Assembly: GCF_000718775.1 (NCBI RefSeq)
Contig: NZ_JOCB01000005.1
Location: 62,001-126,000 of the forward strand
Direction: 5' to 3'
Length of the DNA: 64,000 nucleotides
Origin: Streptomyces sp. NRRL S-31
Lineage (GTDB): Bacteria > Actinomycetota > Actinomycetes > Streptomycetales > Streptomycetaceae
Below are positions 25,942 through 35,564 of the stretch, piece by piece (the first letter of the stretch is position 1; each line of letters opens with the position of its first letter). A model generated the notes under the pieces. It searched no databases. It was not told the origin of the DNA and was given only the letters and a program-made list of their open reading frames with translations. Both the position numbers and the translations under genes were made by a program.

Positions 25942-28314
25942 GTGGCCGAGGCGGCTGACTTCCAGGGGACCAGTGCCTCACCTGCCCGCTGGTGGCTGCG
26001 GCGCGCCGGAGCGTTGCTCACCGGAGCGCCGCTGCTGGCCGGTCTGCTCCAGCTGCCCGCCGCCGCCCCCGCGCAGGCCGCGTCCTCGGACGCGGTGTCC
26101 GTCTCCGTGGACTCGCTCAGCCCCAGCGCCCCCACGGACGGCGACACGCTGACCGTGTCCGGCACGGTGACCAACAACGGCAAGCGGACCGTCACCCAGG
26201 CCCATGTGGGTCTCCAGGTGGGTTCCCCGCTGACCAGCCGCTCGGCCATCGACTCCGTGGCCCGCCACTCCGACGAGGTGCAGGGTGCCTCCGGGTCACA
26301 GGTCGGCGACAAGTACGAGGAGAAGTTCGCCAAGCTCGCCCCGGGCGTCGCCGAGCACTTCACCCTCTCCGTCCCCGTGGACAAGCTCGATCTCGGCGCG
26401 GACGGGGTCTACGAGCTCGGGGTCACCCTGTCCGGCCAGACCTCGGCCCGGTCCTGGGACCAGGTTCTGAGCATCCGGCGGACGTTCCTGCCGTGGCAGC
26501 CGTCGGACGCCGACACCAAGACGAAGACGACGTTCCTGTGGCCGCTGCTCTCCACGGTGCACATGACGGCCAAGACGGGTGCGGGCGACCTCCAGACGCC
26601 GGAGTTCCTCGACGACGACCTGGCCGAAGAGCTGGCACCCGGGGGCCGGCTGGCCCAGATGGTGGAGCTGGGCAAGGACCTCGACGTCACCTGGGTGATC
26701 GATCCGGACCTGCTGGCCTCGGTCGACGCGATGGCCGTCGGCAACTACCGGATCCAGGCCGCCGACGGCACCAGCACGCCCGGCTCACGGGAGAACCAGG
26801 CGGTCGCCAAGCAGTGGCTGGCCGGCCTCCAGAAGGCGGTGGCGGGCAAGGAGGTCGTCGCGCTGCCCTTCGCCGACCCCGACCTCGCCTCCCTGGCGCA
26901 CAACGGCACCAGCGTCACCGGCTCGCTCAGCCATCTCAAGGACGCCACCGACGTGGCGGCGACCACCGTCAAGACCGTGTTGCACGTCACACCCAGCACC
27001 GACTTCGCCTGGCCGGTGAACGGCGCGGTCGACCGGTCGATCATGAAGGTCGCGACATCGGCCGGAGCCGACCGGGTGATCGCCCGCAGCGACAGCCTCC
27101 AGGAGACCGGCGGGCTGCCCTACACGCCGTCCGCCGCCCGCCCGGTCGGCGGCGGCACCACGGCCGTGGTCGCCGACGCCCGGCTGTCCACGGCGTTCCA
27201 GGGCGACCTGACGAAGGCGGGAACGGCCACCCTCGCCGTACAGCGGTTCCTGGCCCAGAGCCTGGAACTCAACGAGCAGACGGACAAGCAGCGCAGTCTC
27301 CTCGTCGCCCCGCAGCGCATGCCCACGGCGAGCCAGGCGCAGGCGATGGCGGCGGCGCTGAAGGCGCTCCAGGGCGGCACCTGGTCGCAGCCCCAGGACC
27401 TCACCGCGACCTCCAAGGACAAGCCGGATCCGGGTGCCACCACCCGCATCCCGTCGGCGTCCGCCTACCCCTCCTCGCTGCGCCGGCAGCAGCTGCCGAG
27501 GACGGCCTACGAGCAGATCGCCCGCACGCAGGACATGCTCGACAGCTTCCGGGTGATCCTCACCGACCAGTCCCGCGTGGTGACCCCGTTCGGGCGGGCC
27601 ATAAACCGGGAGATGTCCACGTCGTGGCGTGGCCGCGGCGGTGCGGCGGAGGGATACCGCGGCGGTGTGGAGGCATGGCTCGACGAGCTGACCGACCAGG
27701 TCAAGCTGATCGACAAGTCCGAGACCAAGCTCTCGGGCCGCAGCGCCACCATCCCGGTGACGGTCCAGAACAACCTCGTCCAGCCGGTCGGCCACCTGGT
27801 GCTGCGTCTTGAGTCGACCATGCCGACCCGTCTGGAGATCGGCGGCAAGGCCTACTCCGAGCAGCGCGTGGAGATCTCCGGCGGACACAGCCAGTCGGTG
27901 AAGTTCACCACCTCGGCCAACGCCAACGGCCGGGTCGCGGTCACCGCCCAGTTGTACACGCAGGACGGCCGCGCGTACGGCGACCCCGTCACCTTCGACG
28001 TGAAGGTCACCGAGGTGACGCCCACCGTGATGCTGGTCATCGGCGGCGGCGTCCTGCTGCTCGTCCTCGCCGGCTTCCGGATGTACACCCACCGCAAGCG
28101 CGCCGCCGCCCGGCAGGCGGACGAGGGCGGCCCGGGCACGGCGGCCGAGGGCCCGGACGAGCCCGGGAACCCCGGAGCGCCCGGGGACCGTCTCACCGAG
28201 GAGTCCGACTGCGCCGCCGGGGCAGACGGCCCGGGGCAGCCGAGTGACCCTGCACCGGACACCGCACCGGAAAGCCCCGACCCGTCCGGGACGGGTGAGA
28301 GAGTGGACCGTTGA
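25942..28314 (+). CDS. DUF6049-type surface-anchored membrane protein
   Basis: 790 residues starting with a GTG. The N-terminal signal peptide (RRAGALLTGAPLLAGLLQLPAAAPAQA) is followed by a large extracellular region, then a single span near residue 690 (VMLVIGGGVLLLVLAGFRM) and a basic stop. The last 80 residues are a Gly/Pro-rich cytoplasmic tail. Several segments look like immunoglobulin-type beta domains (PVTVQNNLVQPVGHLVLRL). It lies directly upstream of murJ, 45 bp apart, and its stop is followed by GGTGG. The gene is conserved in Streptomyces origin regions, but its function is not assigned. Confidence 0.8.
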   Translation: MAEAADFQGTSASPARWWLRRAGALLTGAPLLAGLLQLPAAAPAQAASSDAVSVSVDSLSPSAPTDGDTLTVSGTVTNNGKRTVTQAHVGLQVGSPLTSRSAIDSVARHSDEVQGASGSQVGDKYEEKFAKLAPGVAEHFTLSVPVDKLDLGADGVYELGVTLSGQTSARSWDQVLSIRRTFLPWQPSDADTKTKTTFLWPLLSTVHMTAKTGAGDLQTPEFLDDDLAEELAPGGRLAQMVELGKDLDVTWVIDPDLLASVDAMAVGNYRIQAADGTSTPGSRENQAVAKQWLAGLQKAVAGKEVVALPFADPDLASLAHNGTSVTGSLSHLKDATDVAATTVKTVLHVTPSTDFAWPVNGAVDRSIMKVATSAGADRVIARSDSLQETGGLPYTPSAARPVGGGTTAVVADARLSTAFQGDLTKAGTATLAVQRFLAQSLELNEQTDKQRSLLVAPQRMPTASQAQAMAAALKALQGGTWSQPQDLTATSKDKPDPGATTRIPSASAYPSSLRRQQLPRTAYEQIARTQDMLDSFRVILTDQSRVVTPFGRAINREMSTSWRGRGGAAEGYRGGVEAWLDELTDQVKLIDKSETKLSGRSATIPVTVQNNLVQPVGHLVLRLESTMPTRLEIGGKAYSEQRVEISGGHSQSVKFTTSANANGRVAVTAQLYTQDGRAYGDPVTFDVKVTEVTPTVMLVIGGGVLLLVLAGFRMYTHRKRAAARQADEGGPGTAAEGPDEPGNPGAPGDRLTEESDCAAGADGPGQPSDPAPDTAPESPDPSGTGERVDR

Positions 28315-28359
28315 GCGATGTCGTGGCCGGTGGGCCCGGGACGATGAGGTGGGGTAAGC

Positions 28360-30726
28360 ATGAACGCGCCGTACGACGGTGACCACGGCCAGGGCGCGGC
28401 CGGCTCGGGCCACCCCGCGCCACCGCCCGAGCCCGGCCAGGTGCCGCCGCAGCACGCTGCGGACATGTACTTCCAGGACGCCTACGAGCAGGACCCCTAC
28501 CGGGCGCACGACCTGGCCGCCCAGGATCCGGTCGCCGAGGCGCTGTACGACCGCGCCGCGCACCCGCCGCCGCCCCCCGGGTCGTACGAGCCGCAGCAGC
28601 AGCCGTACGCACCGCCCGCCCAGTCGCCCTACGCCCCCGACCCGCGGGTGTGGGCGCAGACCCCGGCGCCTGAGCCGGGGGCCGCCTCCCCGTACCTGCC
28701 GTACGGCGACGACCCGCGCACCACGCAGTTCGTGGGCGTCGACGACCTGGTCGCGCACTCCGGCGAGGAGTACCACGAGCCGGACGCCTTCGCGCACCTC
28801 TTCAAGGACCAGCAGCACAGCGGCGGGCACCAGCCCATGGACCCGCCGGCCGCGGCCGGACCGGGCGGGGTGCACGGCGCCGCCGGCCAGTACCCGCCGG
28901 CGCAGGGCCACAGCCCGCGGCAGGGCTACCCGTACGCCGGTGCCGCCTACGCGGCGGGTCCTTCCGCCGCCGGGTACCCGGGGCAGTCGCCGGTCCCGGC
29001 CCCCGCCGCCGCTCCCGACCCCGCCGGTTTCGCCGGCTCCGTCGAGCCGGACGCCACCGCGGTCGCCGACGCCCCCGCGGCCCCCGCCAAAAAGGGCGGG
29101 CGGGCCGCCGGGCTGATGAAGTCCAGCGCCGTCATGGCGGCGGGCACGATGGTCTCCCGGCTCACCGGTTTCGTCCGCTCCGCGCTGATCGCCGCCGCAC
29201 TGGGTCTCGGCTTCCTCGCCGACTCCTTCCAGGTGGCCTACCAGCTGCCGACGATGATCTACATCCTCACCGTCGGCGGTGGTCTGAACTCCGTGTTCGT
29301 GCCGCAGCTGGTCCGCTCGATGAAGGAGGACGAGGACGGCGGCGAGGCCTTCGCCAACCGGCTGCTGACCCTCGTGATGGTGGCGCTCGCCGCGCTGACC
29401 GGGCTCGCGATGTTCGCCGCGCCGCTGCTGGTGCGGCTGCTGGCCAATCCCGTGGCCAGCAATCCGGCGGCGAACGAGGTCGCGGTCACCTTCACGCGCT
29501 ACTTCCTGCCCTCGATCTTCTTCATGGGCATTCACGTGGTGATGGGTCAGATCCTCAACGCGCGCGGGAAGTTCGGCGCGATGATGTGGACCCCCGTCCT
29601 GAACAACATCGTCATCATCGTGACGCTGGGCATGTTCATCTGGGTCTACGGCACCGCCGCCAACTCCCACATGGACGTCACCAGCATCCCGCCGGAGGGC
29701 CAGCGGCTGCTCGGTGTCGGTGTGCTGCTCGGCCTGGTGGTCCAGGCGCTGGCGATGATCCCCTACCTGCGCGAGACCGGCTTCCGGATCCGGCTGCGCT
29801 TCGACTGGCGGGGCCATGGCCTGGGCAGGGCCGCGATGCTCGCCAAGTGGACGGTCCTGTTCGTCCTCGCCAACCAGGCGGGCGCCATGGTCGTGACCCA
29901 GCTGTCGACCGCGGCCGGCGCGGACTCCGGCGTCAAGGGCACCGGTTTCGCCGCCTACGCCAACGCCCAGCTGATCTGGGGTCTGCCGCAGGCCATCATC
30001 ACCGTGTCGCTGATGGCCGCCCTGCTGCCGCGCATCTCGCGCTCGGCCTCCGAGGGCGACGCGGGCGCCGTCCGCGACGACATCTCCCAGGGCCTGCGCA
30101 CCACCGCGGTCGCCATCGTGCCCATCGCCTTCGGGTTCGTCTCGCTCGGCGTCCCGATGTGCACGCTGATCTTCGGCTCCGCCGGTACCGGCGCCGCCAC
30201 CAACATGGGATACATGCTGATGGCCTTCGCCCTCGGCCTGATCCCCTACTCGGTGCAGTACGTCGTCCTGCGTGCCTTCTACGCCTACGAGGACACCCGT
30301 ACCCCCTTCTACAACACGGTCATCGTGGCCGCGGTCAACGCCGGCGCCTCGGTGCTCTGCTACTTCCTGCTGCCGCCGCGCTGGGCGGTCGCCGGCATGG
30401 CCGCCGCCTACGGCGTCGCCTACGCCACCGGAGTGGGCGTCGCCTGGCGCCGGCTGCGCAAGCGGCTCGGCGGGGACCTGGACGGGGCCCGGGTGCTGCG
30501 CACATACGCCCGGCTGGGCATCGCCTCGGTGCCGGCCTCCCTGCTCAGCGGGGCGACCTGCTACGGCGTCGGGCACACCCTGGGCCTGGGCGTCGTCGGC
30601 TCCTTCGCCGCGCTGATCGCCGGCGGTGCCGTCCTGTTCGGCGTCTTCTTCGTCGCGGCCCGCCGGATGCGCATCGAGGAACTGAACTCGCTCGTGGGCA
30701 TGGTGCGCGGGCGCCTGGGTCGGTGA
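28360..30726 (+). CDS. murJ: Lipid II flippase MurJ (MviN)
   Basis: 788 residues. The first 250 are a Pro/Gln/Tyr-rich cytoplasmic region without known domains. Membrane spans start near residue 254 (VMAAGTMVSRLTGFVRSALIAAALG), and 14 spans of the MOP fold follow. Charged residues typical of MurJ include FVRSALIAA and YEDTRTPFYNT. It moves lipid II across the membrane for wall synthesis. The ATG at 28360 follows GAGGTGGGG. The pseudokinase gene lies 118 bp downstream and probably acts with it. Confidence 0.92.
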   Translation: MNAPYDGDHGQGAAGSGHPAPPPEPGQVPPQHAADMYFQDAYEQDPYRAHDLAAQDPVAEALYDRAAHPPPPPGSYEPQQQPYAPPAQSPYAPDPRVWAQTPAPEPGAASPYLPYGDDPRTTQFVGVDDLVAHSGEEYHEPDAFAHLFKDQQHSGGHQPMDPPAAAGPGGVHGAAGQYPPAQGHSPRQGYPYAGAAYAAGPSAAGYPGQSPVPAPAAAPDPAGFAGSVEPDATAVADAPAAPAKKGGRAAGLMKSSAVMAAGTMVSRLTGFVRSALIAAALGLGFLADSFQVAYQLPTMIYILTVGGGLNSVFVPQLVRSMKEDEDGGEAFANRLLTLVMVALAALTGLAMFAAPLLVRLLANPVASNPAANEVAVTFTRYFLPSIFFMGIHVVMGQILNARGKFGAMMWTPVLNNIVIIVTLGMFIWVYGTAANSHMDVTSIPPEGQRLLGVGVLLGLVVQALAMIPYLRETGFRIRLRFDWRGHGLGRAAMLAKWTVLFVLANQAGAMVVTQLSTAAGADSGVKGTGFAAYANAQLIWGLPQAIITVSLMAALLPRISRSASEGDAGAVRDDISQGLRTTAVAIVPIAFGFVSLGVPMCTLIFGSAGTGAATNMGYMLMAFALGLIPYSVQYVVLRAFYAYEDTRTPFYNTVIVAAVNAGASVLCYFLLPPRWAVAGMAAAYGVAYATGVGVAWRRLRKRLGGDLDGARVLRTYARLGIASVPASLLSGATCYGVGHTLGLGVVGSFAALIAGGAVLFGVFFVAARRMRIEELNSLVGMVRGRLGR

Positions 30727-30844
30727 GGCGGGGGTAGGCGCACAACCATCGTCCGACGCCGTGTGTCGTGCATAGCGGCGGACTGTGGGCACAATTGGTT
30801 TCGGCGTCGGACAGCGTGCAACGGATGGGGAGGCAGGGACGACG

Positions 30845-32545
30845 GTGGCGGAACGGAGCACGGCTGCCGTCGACGTGGCAGACAACAGCGGTGAGCAACC
30901 GCTGACCGCCAAGGCGGACCAGTCCACGGCCGACGGGGTGGCCAAGAACCCGGAGCGGGACACGGACAGCGACGAGACACAGGGAAGCGGCGGTACCGAG
31001 GGTCCCGGACGGAAGGCCTCCCCTCCGGAGTTGCACAGCGGTCACAAGCTCGCCAGACGCTACCGACTGGAGGAGTGCGTCACCCGTCTGGACGGATTCA
31101 GCAGTTGGCGTGCGGTCGACGAGAAACTGCGCCGCGCCGTCGGCGTCCATGTCCTGCCCGCGGACCACGCCCGGGCCCGTTCCGTCCTCGCCGCCGCCCG
31201 TTCCTCCGCGCTCCTCGGCGATCCGCGCTTCGTCCAGGTCCTCGACGCCGTCGAGGAGAACGACCTCGTCTACGTCGTCCACGAGTGGCTGCCCGACGCC
31301 GTCGAACTGTCCGCCCTGCTCGCCGGCGGCCCGCTGGAGCCGCACGACGCCTACCAGATGGTCAGTCAGGTGGCCTCCGCCATGGCCGCCGCGCATCGGG
31401 AGGGCCTCGCCCACCTGCGGCTGAACCCGAACGCCGTACTGCGCGCCTCCACCGGTCAGTGGCGCATCCGCGGCCTGGCCGTGAACGCGGCGCTGCGGGG
31501 CATCAGCTCCGAGACCCCGCAGCGCACCGACACCGAGGCGATCGGCGCCCTGCTGTACGCGGCGCTGACCCAGCGCTGGCCGTACGAGAACGACGCGTAC
31601 GGCCTGTCGAGCCTGCCCAAGGACATCGGTCTCATCGCACCGGACCAGGTACGGGCCGGAGTCCACCGCGGCCTGTCCGAGCTGGCCATGCGTGCCCTCG
31701 CCAACGACGGAGCCACCGCGTCGCGGCACGAGGCGCCGTGCACCACTCCGGAGGAGCTGGTGAAGGCGATCGGCGAGATGCCGCGCATCCGCCCGCCGGA
31801 GCCGGCGTTCACGGCTCCGCCGGAGTACCAGCGCACGACCTACCAGCAGGGCACCTACGGCCGCCAGACACCGCTTCCCGGTGCCACACAGCCCATCGTG
31901 CCCCCGCCGCCCCCGCTCCAGAGCCGGACCGGCAAGGCGCTGAAGTGGGCGGTGTCCGCGCTGCTCATCGCCGCGCTGGGACTGGGCAGCTGGCAGCTGG
32001 CGGACGCGTTGATGGACCGGGCGGACAAGTCGGACGACACCAACAACACGCAGACGCAGGACAGCGGCGACAAGAGCCCCGCGAAGCCGGTGTCCGACAA
32101 GCCGATCGCGATCCGGAAAGCCCGGGACTTCGACCCGTTCAGCTCGGACGGTTCGGAGAAGCCGGGTGACATACCCAAGGCGTACGACAACAGCCCGGCC
32201 ACCTACTGGCAGACGGACTTCTACCTGAGTCCGAAGTTCGGCAACTTGAAGTCGGGCGTCGGCATCATCCTCGACCTCGGCAAGACGCAGCACGTCGGCA
32301 AGGTGACGGTCACGTTCGTGGGCCAGACCTCGGTCGAGCTCCGGGCCGCTGGCGCCGACGCCAGTTCGCAGCCGACATCGTTCGACGCCTACGACAAGGT
32401 CGCCGACGGCTCGGGCACCACCGTGGTGCTCAAGCCCGGCAAGGCACTCCAGAGCCGGTACCTCCTCGTCTGGCTGACCGAGCTGCCGGCGGACACGGAC
32501 GGCACCTGGCGGGGCCGGGTGGCGGACATCAAGGTGACCAGCTGA
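30845..32545 (+). CDS. Membrane pseudokinase with C-terminal discoidin-like domain
   Basis: 566 residues starting at a GTG with GGAGG upstream. The N-terminal 70 residues are polar. A protein-kinase fold follows (LARRYRLEECVTRLDGFSSWR), but the catalytic residues are gone: no ATP-binding lysine is seen, the HRD loop reads HLRLNPNAV, and no DFG is visible. A membrane span (WAVSALLIAALGLGSWQLADALM) is near residue 370, and an extracellular beta-domain follows. In Mycobacterium tuberculosis the same parts are fused to MviN (Rv3910), and the phosphorylated pseudokinase binds the FHA protein FhaA. Here it is a separate gene next to murJ. Confidence 0.85.
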   Translation: MAERSTAAVDVADNSGEQPLTAKADQSTADGVAKNPERDTDSDETQGSGGTEGPGRKASPPELHSGHKLARRYRLEECVTRLDGFSSWRAVDEKLRRAVGVHVLPADHARARSVLAAARSSALLGDPRFVQVLDAVEENDLVYVVHEWLPDAVELSALLAGGPLEPHDAYQMVSQVASAMAAAHREGLAHLRLNPNAVLRASTGQWRIRGLAVNAALRGISSETPQRTDTEAIGALLYAALTQRWPYENDAYGLSSLPKDIGLIAPDQVRAGVHRGLSELAMRALANDGATASRHEAPCTTPEELVKAIGEMPRIRPPEPAFTAPPEYQRTTYQQGTYGRQTPLPGATQPIVPPPPPLQSRTGKALKWAVSALLIAALGLGSWQLADALMDRADKSDDTNNTQTQDSGDKSPAKPVSDKPIAIRKARDFDPFSSDGSEKPGDIPKAYDNSPATYWQTDFYLSPKFGNLKSGVGIILDLGKTQHVGKVTVTFVGQTSVELRAAGADASSQPTSFDAYDKVADGSGTTVVLKPGKALQSRYLLVWLTELPADTDGTWRGRVADIKVTS

Positions 32546-32551
32546 GACACG

Positions 32552-32600
32552 GAAAAGGGTGGGGCCTCCCCGGATGACGGAGGAGGCCCCACCCCTTTCC
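32552..32600. terminator. Hairpin terminator after the murJ-pseudokinase pair
   Basis: Long arms of roughly 18 bp around GGGTGGGGCCTCC and its complement lie right after the pseudokinase stop. Confidence 0.75.
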
Positions 32601-32721
32601 GTGTCCGGTCCGTCGACCGGCCGCCGGGCGGGTCGAGCGCCCTTGACTGCCCCCATCCGACAACAAAAACTGTTGCCGTCGGGGTAAGGCCGGGGCGAGA
32701 GGTGATCACATCGACACCGAG

Positions 32722-33444
32722 GTGACGGACGCGGACCTGCTCGCCCGCCACGTGCGAGGCGACCCCGAAGCCTTCGGCGAGATCGTACGGCGCCATCGGG
32801 ACCGTCTCTGGGCCGTCGCCCTGCGGACCCTGGGGGACCGCGAAGAGGCCGCTGACGCGGTCCAGGACGCCCTCGTGTCGGCCTACCGGGCCGCCCACAC
32901 CTTCCGAGGGCAGTCGGCGGTCACCACGTGGTTGCACCGGATCACGGTGAACGCCTGTCTGGACCGGGCCCGTAAATCAGCCTCACGGAAGACGGCTCCG
33001 GTCGACGACACCGAGCGGCTGGAGCACCTGCTGGAGCCGCACGAGTCCGCCTCGGCACCGGCCGAGCGCGAAGACCTGCACCGCCAGCTCCTCGAAGCAC
33101 TCGGCACCCTCCCGCCGGAGCAGCGGGCGGCTCTGGTCCTGGTGGACATGCAGGGCTATCCCGTGGCGGAAGCCGCACGCATCCTCGACGTTCCGACAGG
33201 AACGGTGAAGAGCCGGTGCGCCCGTGGCCGGGCCAGGCTGCTGCCCCTGCTCACCCATCTACGGCCCGAAGGCTCCGGAGACGCACGATCGGGTGGTGCG
33301 GGGAGCGGGAGAGAAAGCGGTCCGGAACGGAACCTGGGCCGGAGGTCGTCCGTCCCACCGGCGCCGGGGTCACCGCACGGGCCCCCCGAAGACAGAGGAC
33401 CGAACGATTCAGCCGTAGTGAAGGGTGGAGGTGGGCGAGCGTGA
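32722..33444 (+). CDS. sigM: ECF RNA polymerase sigma factor SigM
   Basis: 240 residues. Region 2 runs from LARHVRGDPEAFGEIVRRHRD through TWLHRITVNACLDRAR; region 4 is LPPEQRAALVLVDMQGYPVAEAARILDVPTGTVKSRCARGRARL. A Ser/Gly-rich tail of about 50 residues follows region 4, which is longer than usual. The start is a GTG with only a distant SD. Its stop overlaps the start of the anti-sigma gene (GTGA), so the two are translationally coupled. The placement between murJ and trxB matches sigM in mycobacteria. It should respond to envelope or redox stress through the anti-sigma. Confidence 0.9.
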   Translation: MTDADLLARHVRGDPEAFGEIVRRHRDRLWAVALRTLGDREEAADAVQDALVSAYRAAHTFRGQSAVTTWLHRITVNACLDRARKSASRKTAPVDDTERLEHLLEPHESASAPAEREDLHRQLLEALGTLPPEQRAALVLVDMQGYPVAEAARILDVPTGTVKSRCARGRARLLPLLTHLRPEGSGDARSGGAGSGRESGPERNLGRRSSVPPAPGSPHGPPEDRGPNDSAVVKGGGGRA

Positions 33445-34379
33445 CATCGACGACGGACACGGCCGGACACCCGGACGTCGTGGAGATCTCCGACCTCACC
33501 GAGGGCCTGCTTCCGCCGGGCCGCAGCAGGGACGTGCGACGCCATCTGGACGCCTGCGGCCTGTGCGCGGACGTGTATGCCTCGCTGGAGGAGATACAGG
33601 GCCTGCTCGGATCCGCACCGGAGCCGGAGCCCATGCCGGACGATGTCGCCCAGCGCATCGACGCCGTCCTCGCCTCCGCAGCCGCGTGCGGCGTCGGGGC
33701 CGGGAACAGGACGAGCCATGTTTCACGTGAAACATCGCTCTCCCGGGATCATCTCGCCGAGCGTCCTGCCCTGCCCACCGAGCGCCCCGCCGAGCTCTCC
33801 ACCGACCGACCTGCCGGGCGTCCTCGCGCGGCGGCCGGACCAGGCCGGAAGGGCGCCCAGCGCGGCCGGCGTCGCGGCCGGTTCGTCCTGGGCGCCGTAC
33901 TCACGGCAGCGGTTCTCGGTACCGGAGGTCTGCTCGTGGCGTCGTTCGGGGACGACCCCGGGCACCCGGCGGCCCACGGGACGTCGACCGCCTCCGCCGG
34001 CGCGTTCTCCGGTGACAGCGTGCAGAACCAGGTACGCGCCCTCCTCATCGCGAAGAAGGGGCTGCCTCAAGGCAGCGAGCAGCCTCGGCAGCCTTCCGAC
34101 GGCCAGGCGAACCCGCCGGGAACGACCGGGCGGCCGAACACCCTGGTGCAGACCGCGGTTCCGGTCCCCGACTGTGTCCGGGGAGCGCTCCACCAGAACG
34201 CTGACGTCCTTGCCGCCAAGACGGGGACCTACGCGGGCACGGCCGCCTACCTCGTCGTCGTGGCCGACGCTCGCGACAGCGAGCGGGTCACGGCCTATGT
34301 GGTCGACGCGGCCTGTGTACAGCAGCAGACCGGGGCGGCCGGCCGGGTTCTGCTGAAGCAGTCCATGGCGCGTTCCTGA
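33441..34379 (+). CDS. Zinc-type anti-sigma factor for SigM
   Basis: 312 residues starting with a GTG overlapping the sigM stop. The N-terminal ZAS domain has the H-x3-C-x2-C motif (RRHLDACGLCADV), which binds zinc and the sigma factor. A hydrophobic span (FVLGAVLTAAVLGTGGLLVASF) near residues 153-174 anchors it. The outer domain is Thr/Pro-rich, with few conserved features. A perfect parS is embedded in the coding sequence, encoding V-S-R-E-T (residues about 94-98). Redox release of zinc could free SigM, which fits the neighbouring thioredoxin genes. Confidence 0.87.
   Translation: MTSTTDTAGHPDVVEISDLTEGLLPPGRSRDVRRHLDACGLCADVYASLEEIQGLLGSAPEPEPMPDDVAQRIDAVLASAAACGVGAGNRTSHVSRETSLSRDHLAERPALPTERPAELSTDRPAGRPRAAAGPGRKGAQRGRRRGRFVLGAVLTAAVLGTGGLLVASFGDDPGHPAAHGTSTASAGAFSGDSVQNQVRALLIAKKGLPQGSEQPRQPSDGQANPPGTTGRPNTLVQTAVPVPDCVRGALHQNADVLAAKTGTYAGTAAYLVVVADARDSERVTAYVVDAACVQQQTGAAGRVLLKQSMARS
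33720..33733. promoter_or_regulatory. parS site within the anti-sigma coding sequence
   Basis: A perfect 14/14 parS in an 18-bp palindrome (ATGTTTCACGTGAAACAT). It is translated as V-S-R-E-T in the anti-sigma factor, so both the protein and ParB constrain this sequence. Confidence 0.92.
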
Positions 34380-34448
34380 GCCTGTGGGAACGCTTTCCGG
34401 ACGTCACTCCGTCGGACATTCCCGGGCGCGCGTGTGCCCGGACACACC

Positions 34449-34475
34449 GGGAATGCGGGGCCCGTAGGATCCGTT
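34449..34475 (+). promoter_or_regulatory. SigR-type promoter of trxBA
   Basis: GGGAAT at 34449-34454 and GTT at 34473-34475 are separated by exactly 18 bp, the published SigR consensus GGGAAT-N18-GTT. The trxB start codon lies 72 bp downstream. In S. coelicolor trxBA is a known SigR target. Transcription would rise on thiol oxidation. Confidence 0.85.
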
Positions 34476-34546
34476 GGGTGGGGTGAGAGTCCCGAAAGGT
34501 GCTCCGCCCGGTCGACTGACGCAGACCAGAGACGAGGAATCAAGCC

Positions 34547-35515
34547 GTGAGCGACGTCCGTAACGTGATCATCATCGGCTCCGGGCCCGCAGGCTACACG
34601 GCGGCGCTGTACACCGCCCGTGCGTCGCTGAAGCCCCTGGTGTTCGAAGGCGCCGTCACCGCGGGTGGCGCGCTGATGAACACCACCGAGGTCGAGAACT
34701 TTCCGGGCTTCCGCGACGGCATCATGGGTCCGGACCTCATGGACAACATGCGTGCCCAGGCCGAGCGCTTCGGTGCCGAGCTGATTCCGGACGACATCGT
34801 CTCCGTCGACCTGACCGGTGAGATCAAGACCGTCACCGACACCGCGGGCACGGTCCACCGGGCGAAGGCCGTCATCGTCACCACCGGCTCCCAGCACCGC
34901 AAGCTGGGCCTGCCGAACGAGGACACGCTCTCGGGTCGCGGCGTCTCCTGGTGTGCCACGTGTGACGGGTTCTTCTTCAAGGACCAGGACATCGCCGTGA
35001 TCGGCGGCGGTGACACCGCGTTGGAGGAGGCCACCTTCCTCTCGCGGTTCGCCAAGTCCGTGACGATCGTCCACCGCCGGGACACCCTCCGCGCCTCCAA
35101 GGCGATGCAGGAGCGCGCCTTCAGCGACCCGAAGATCAAGTTCATCTGGGACAGCGAAGTCGCCGAGATCCAGGGCGGACCGAAGCTCTCCGGCCTGAAG
35201 CTGCGCAACGTCAAGACCGGTGAGCTGTCCGAGCTGCCCGCGACGGGTCTGTTCATCGCGATCGGCCACGACCCGCGCACCGAGCTGTTCAAGGGCCAGC
35301 TGGACCTCGACGAGGAGGGCTACCTGAAGGTCGCCGCTCCGTCCACCCGCACCAATGTGACCGGCGTCTTCGCCGCCGGTGACGTGGTCGACCACACCTA
35401 CCGTCAGGCGATCACCGCGGCCGGCACCGGTTGCTCCGCCGCTCTGGACGCCGAGCGATTCCTCGCCGCCCTCGCGGACGAGGACAAGGCGGAGCCCGAG
35501 AAGACCGCCGTCTGA
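34547..35515 (+). CDS. trxB: Thioredoxin reductase
   Basis: 322 residues, normal length. FAD-binding motif: [21 protein letters not shown]. Active-site motif: C-A-T-C (WCATCDG) near residue 143. NADPH site: [20 protein letters not shown]. The C-terminal FAD element [25 protein letters not shown] is standard. It reduces thioredoxin with NADPH in the cytoplasm. The GTG start follows GAGGAATC. trxA follows 49 bp later in the same operon. Confidence 0.95.
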   Translation: MSDVRNVIIIGSGPAGYTAALYTARASLKPLVFEGAVTAGGALMNTTEVENFPGFRDGIMGPDLMDNMRAQAERFGAELIPDDIVSVDLTGEIKTVTDTAGTVHRAKAVIVTTGSQHRKLGLPNEDTLSGRGVSWCATCDGFFFKDQDIAVIGGGDTALEEATFLSRFAKSVTIVHRRDTLRASKAMQERAFSDPKIKFIWDSEVAEIQGGPKLSGLKLRNVKTGELSELPATGLFIAIGHDPRTELFKGQLDLDEEGYLKVAAPSTRTNVTGVFAAGDVVDHTYRQAITAAGTGCSAALDAERFLAALADEDKAEPEKTAV

Positions 35516-35564
35516 CCTTCCCCCCTTCCCCGCCCCACCGCGTAACCAAGGTAAGGAGCCCACT

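Noticed and set aside
26785..30963. 1392-codon minus-strand frame
   Set aside because: Antisense to DUF6049 protein and MurJ, with the shadow-type composition and no motif.
34386..34413. A second SigR-like box upstream of trxB (GGGAAC-N19-GTC)
   Set aside because: Spacing and bases deviate, and it overlaps the anti-sigma terminator area. The exact match at 34449 explains the promoter.
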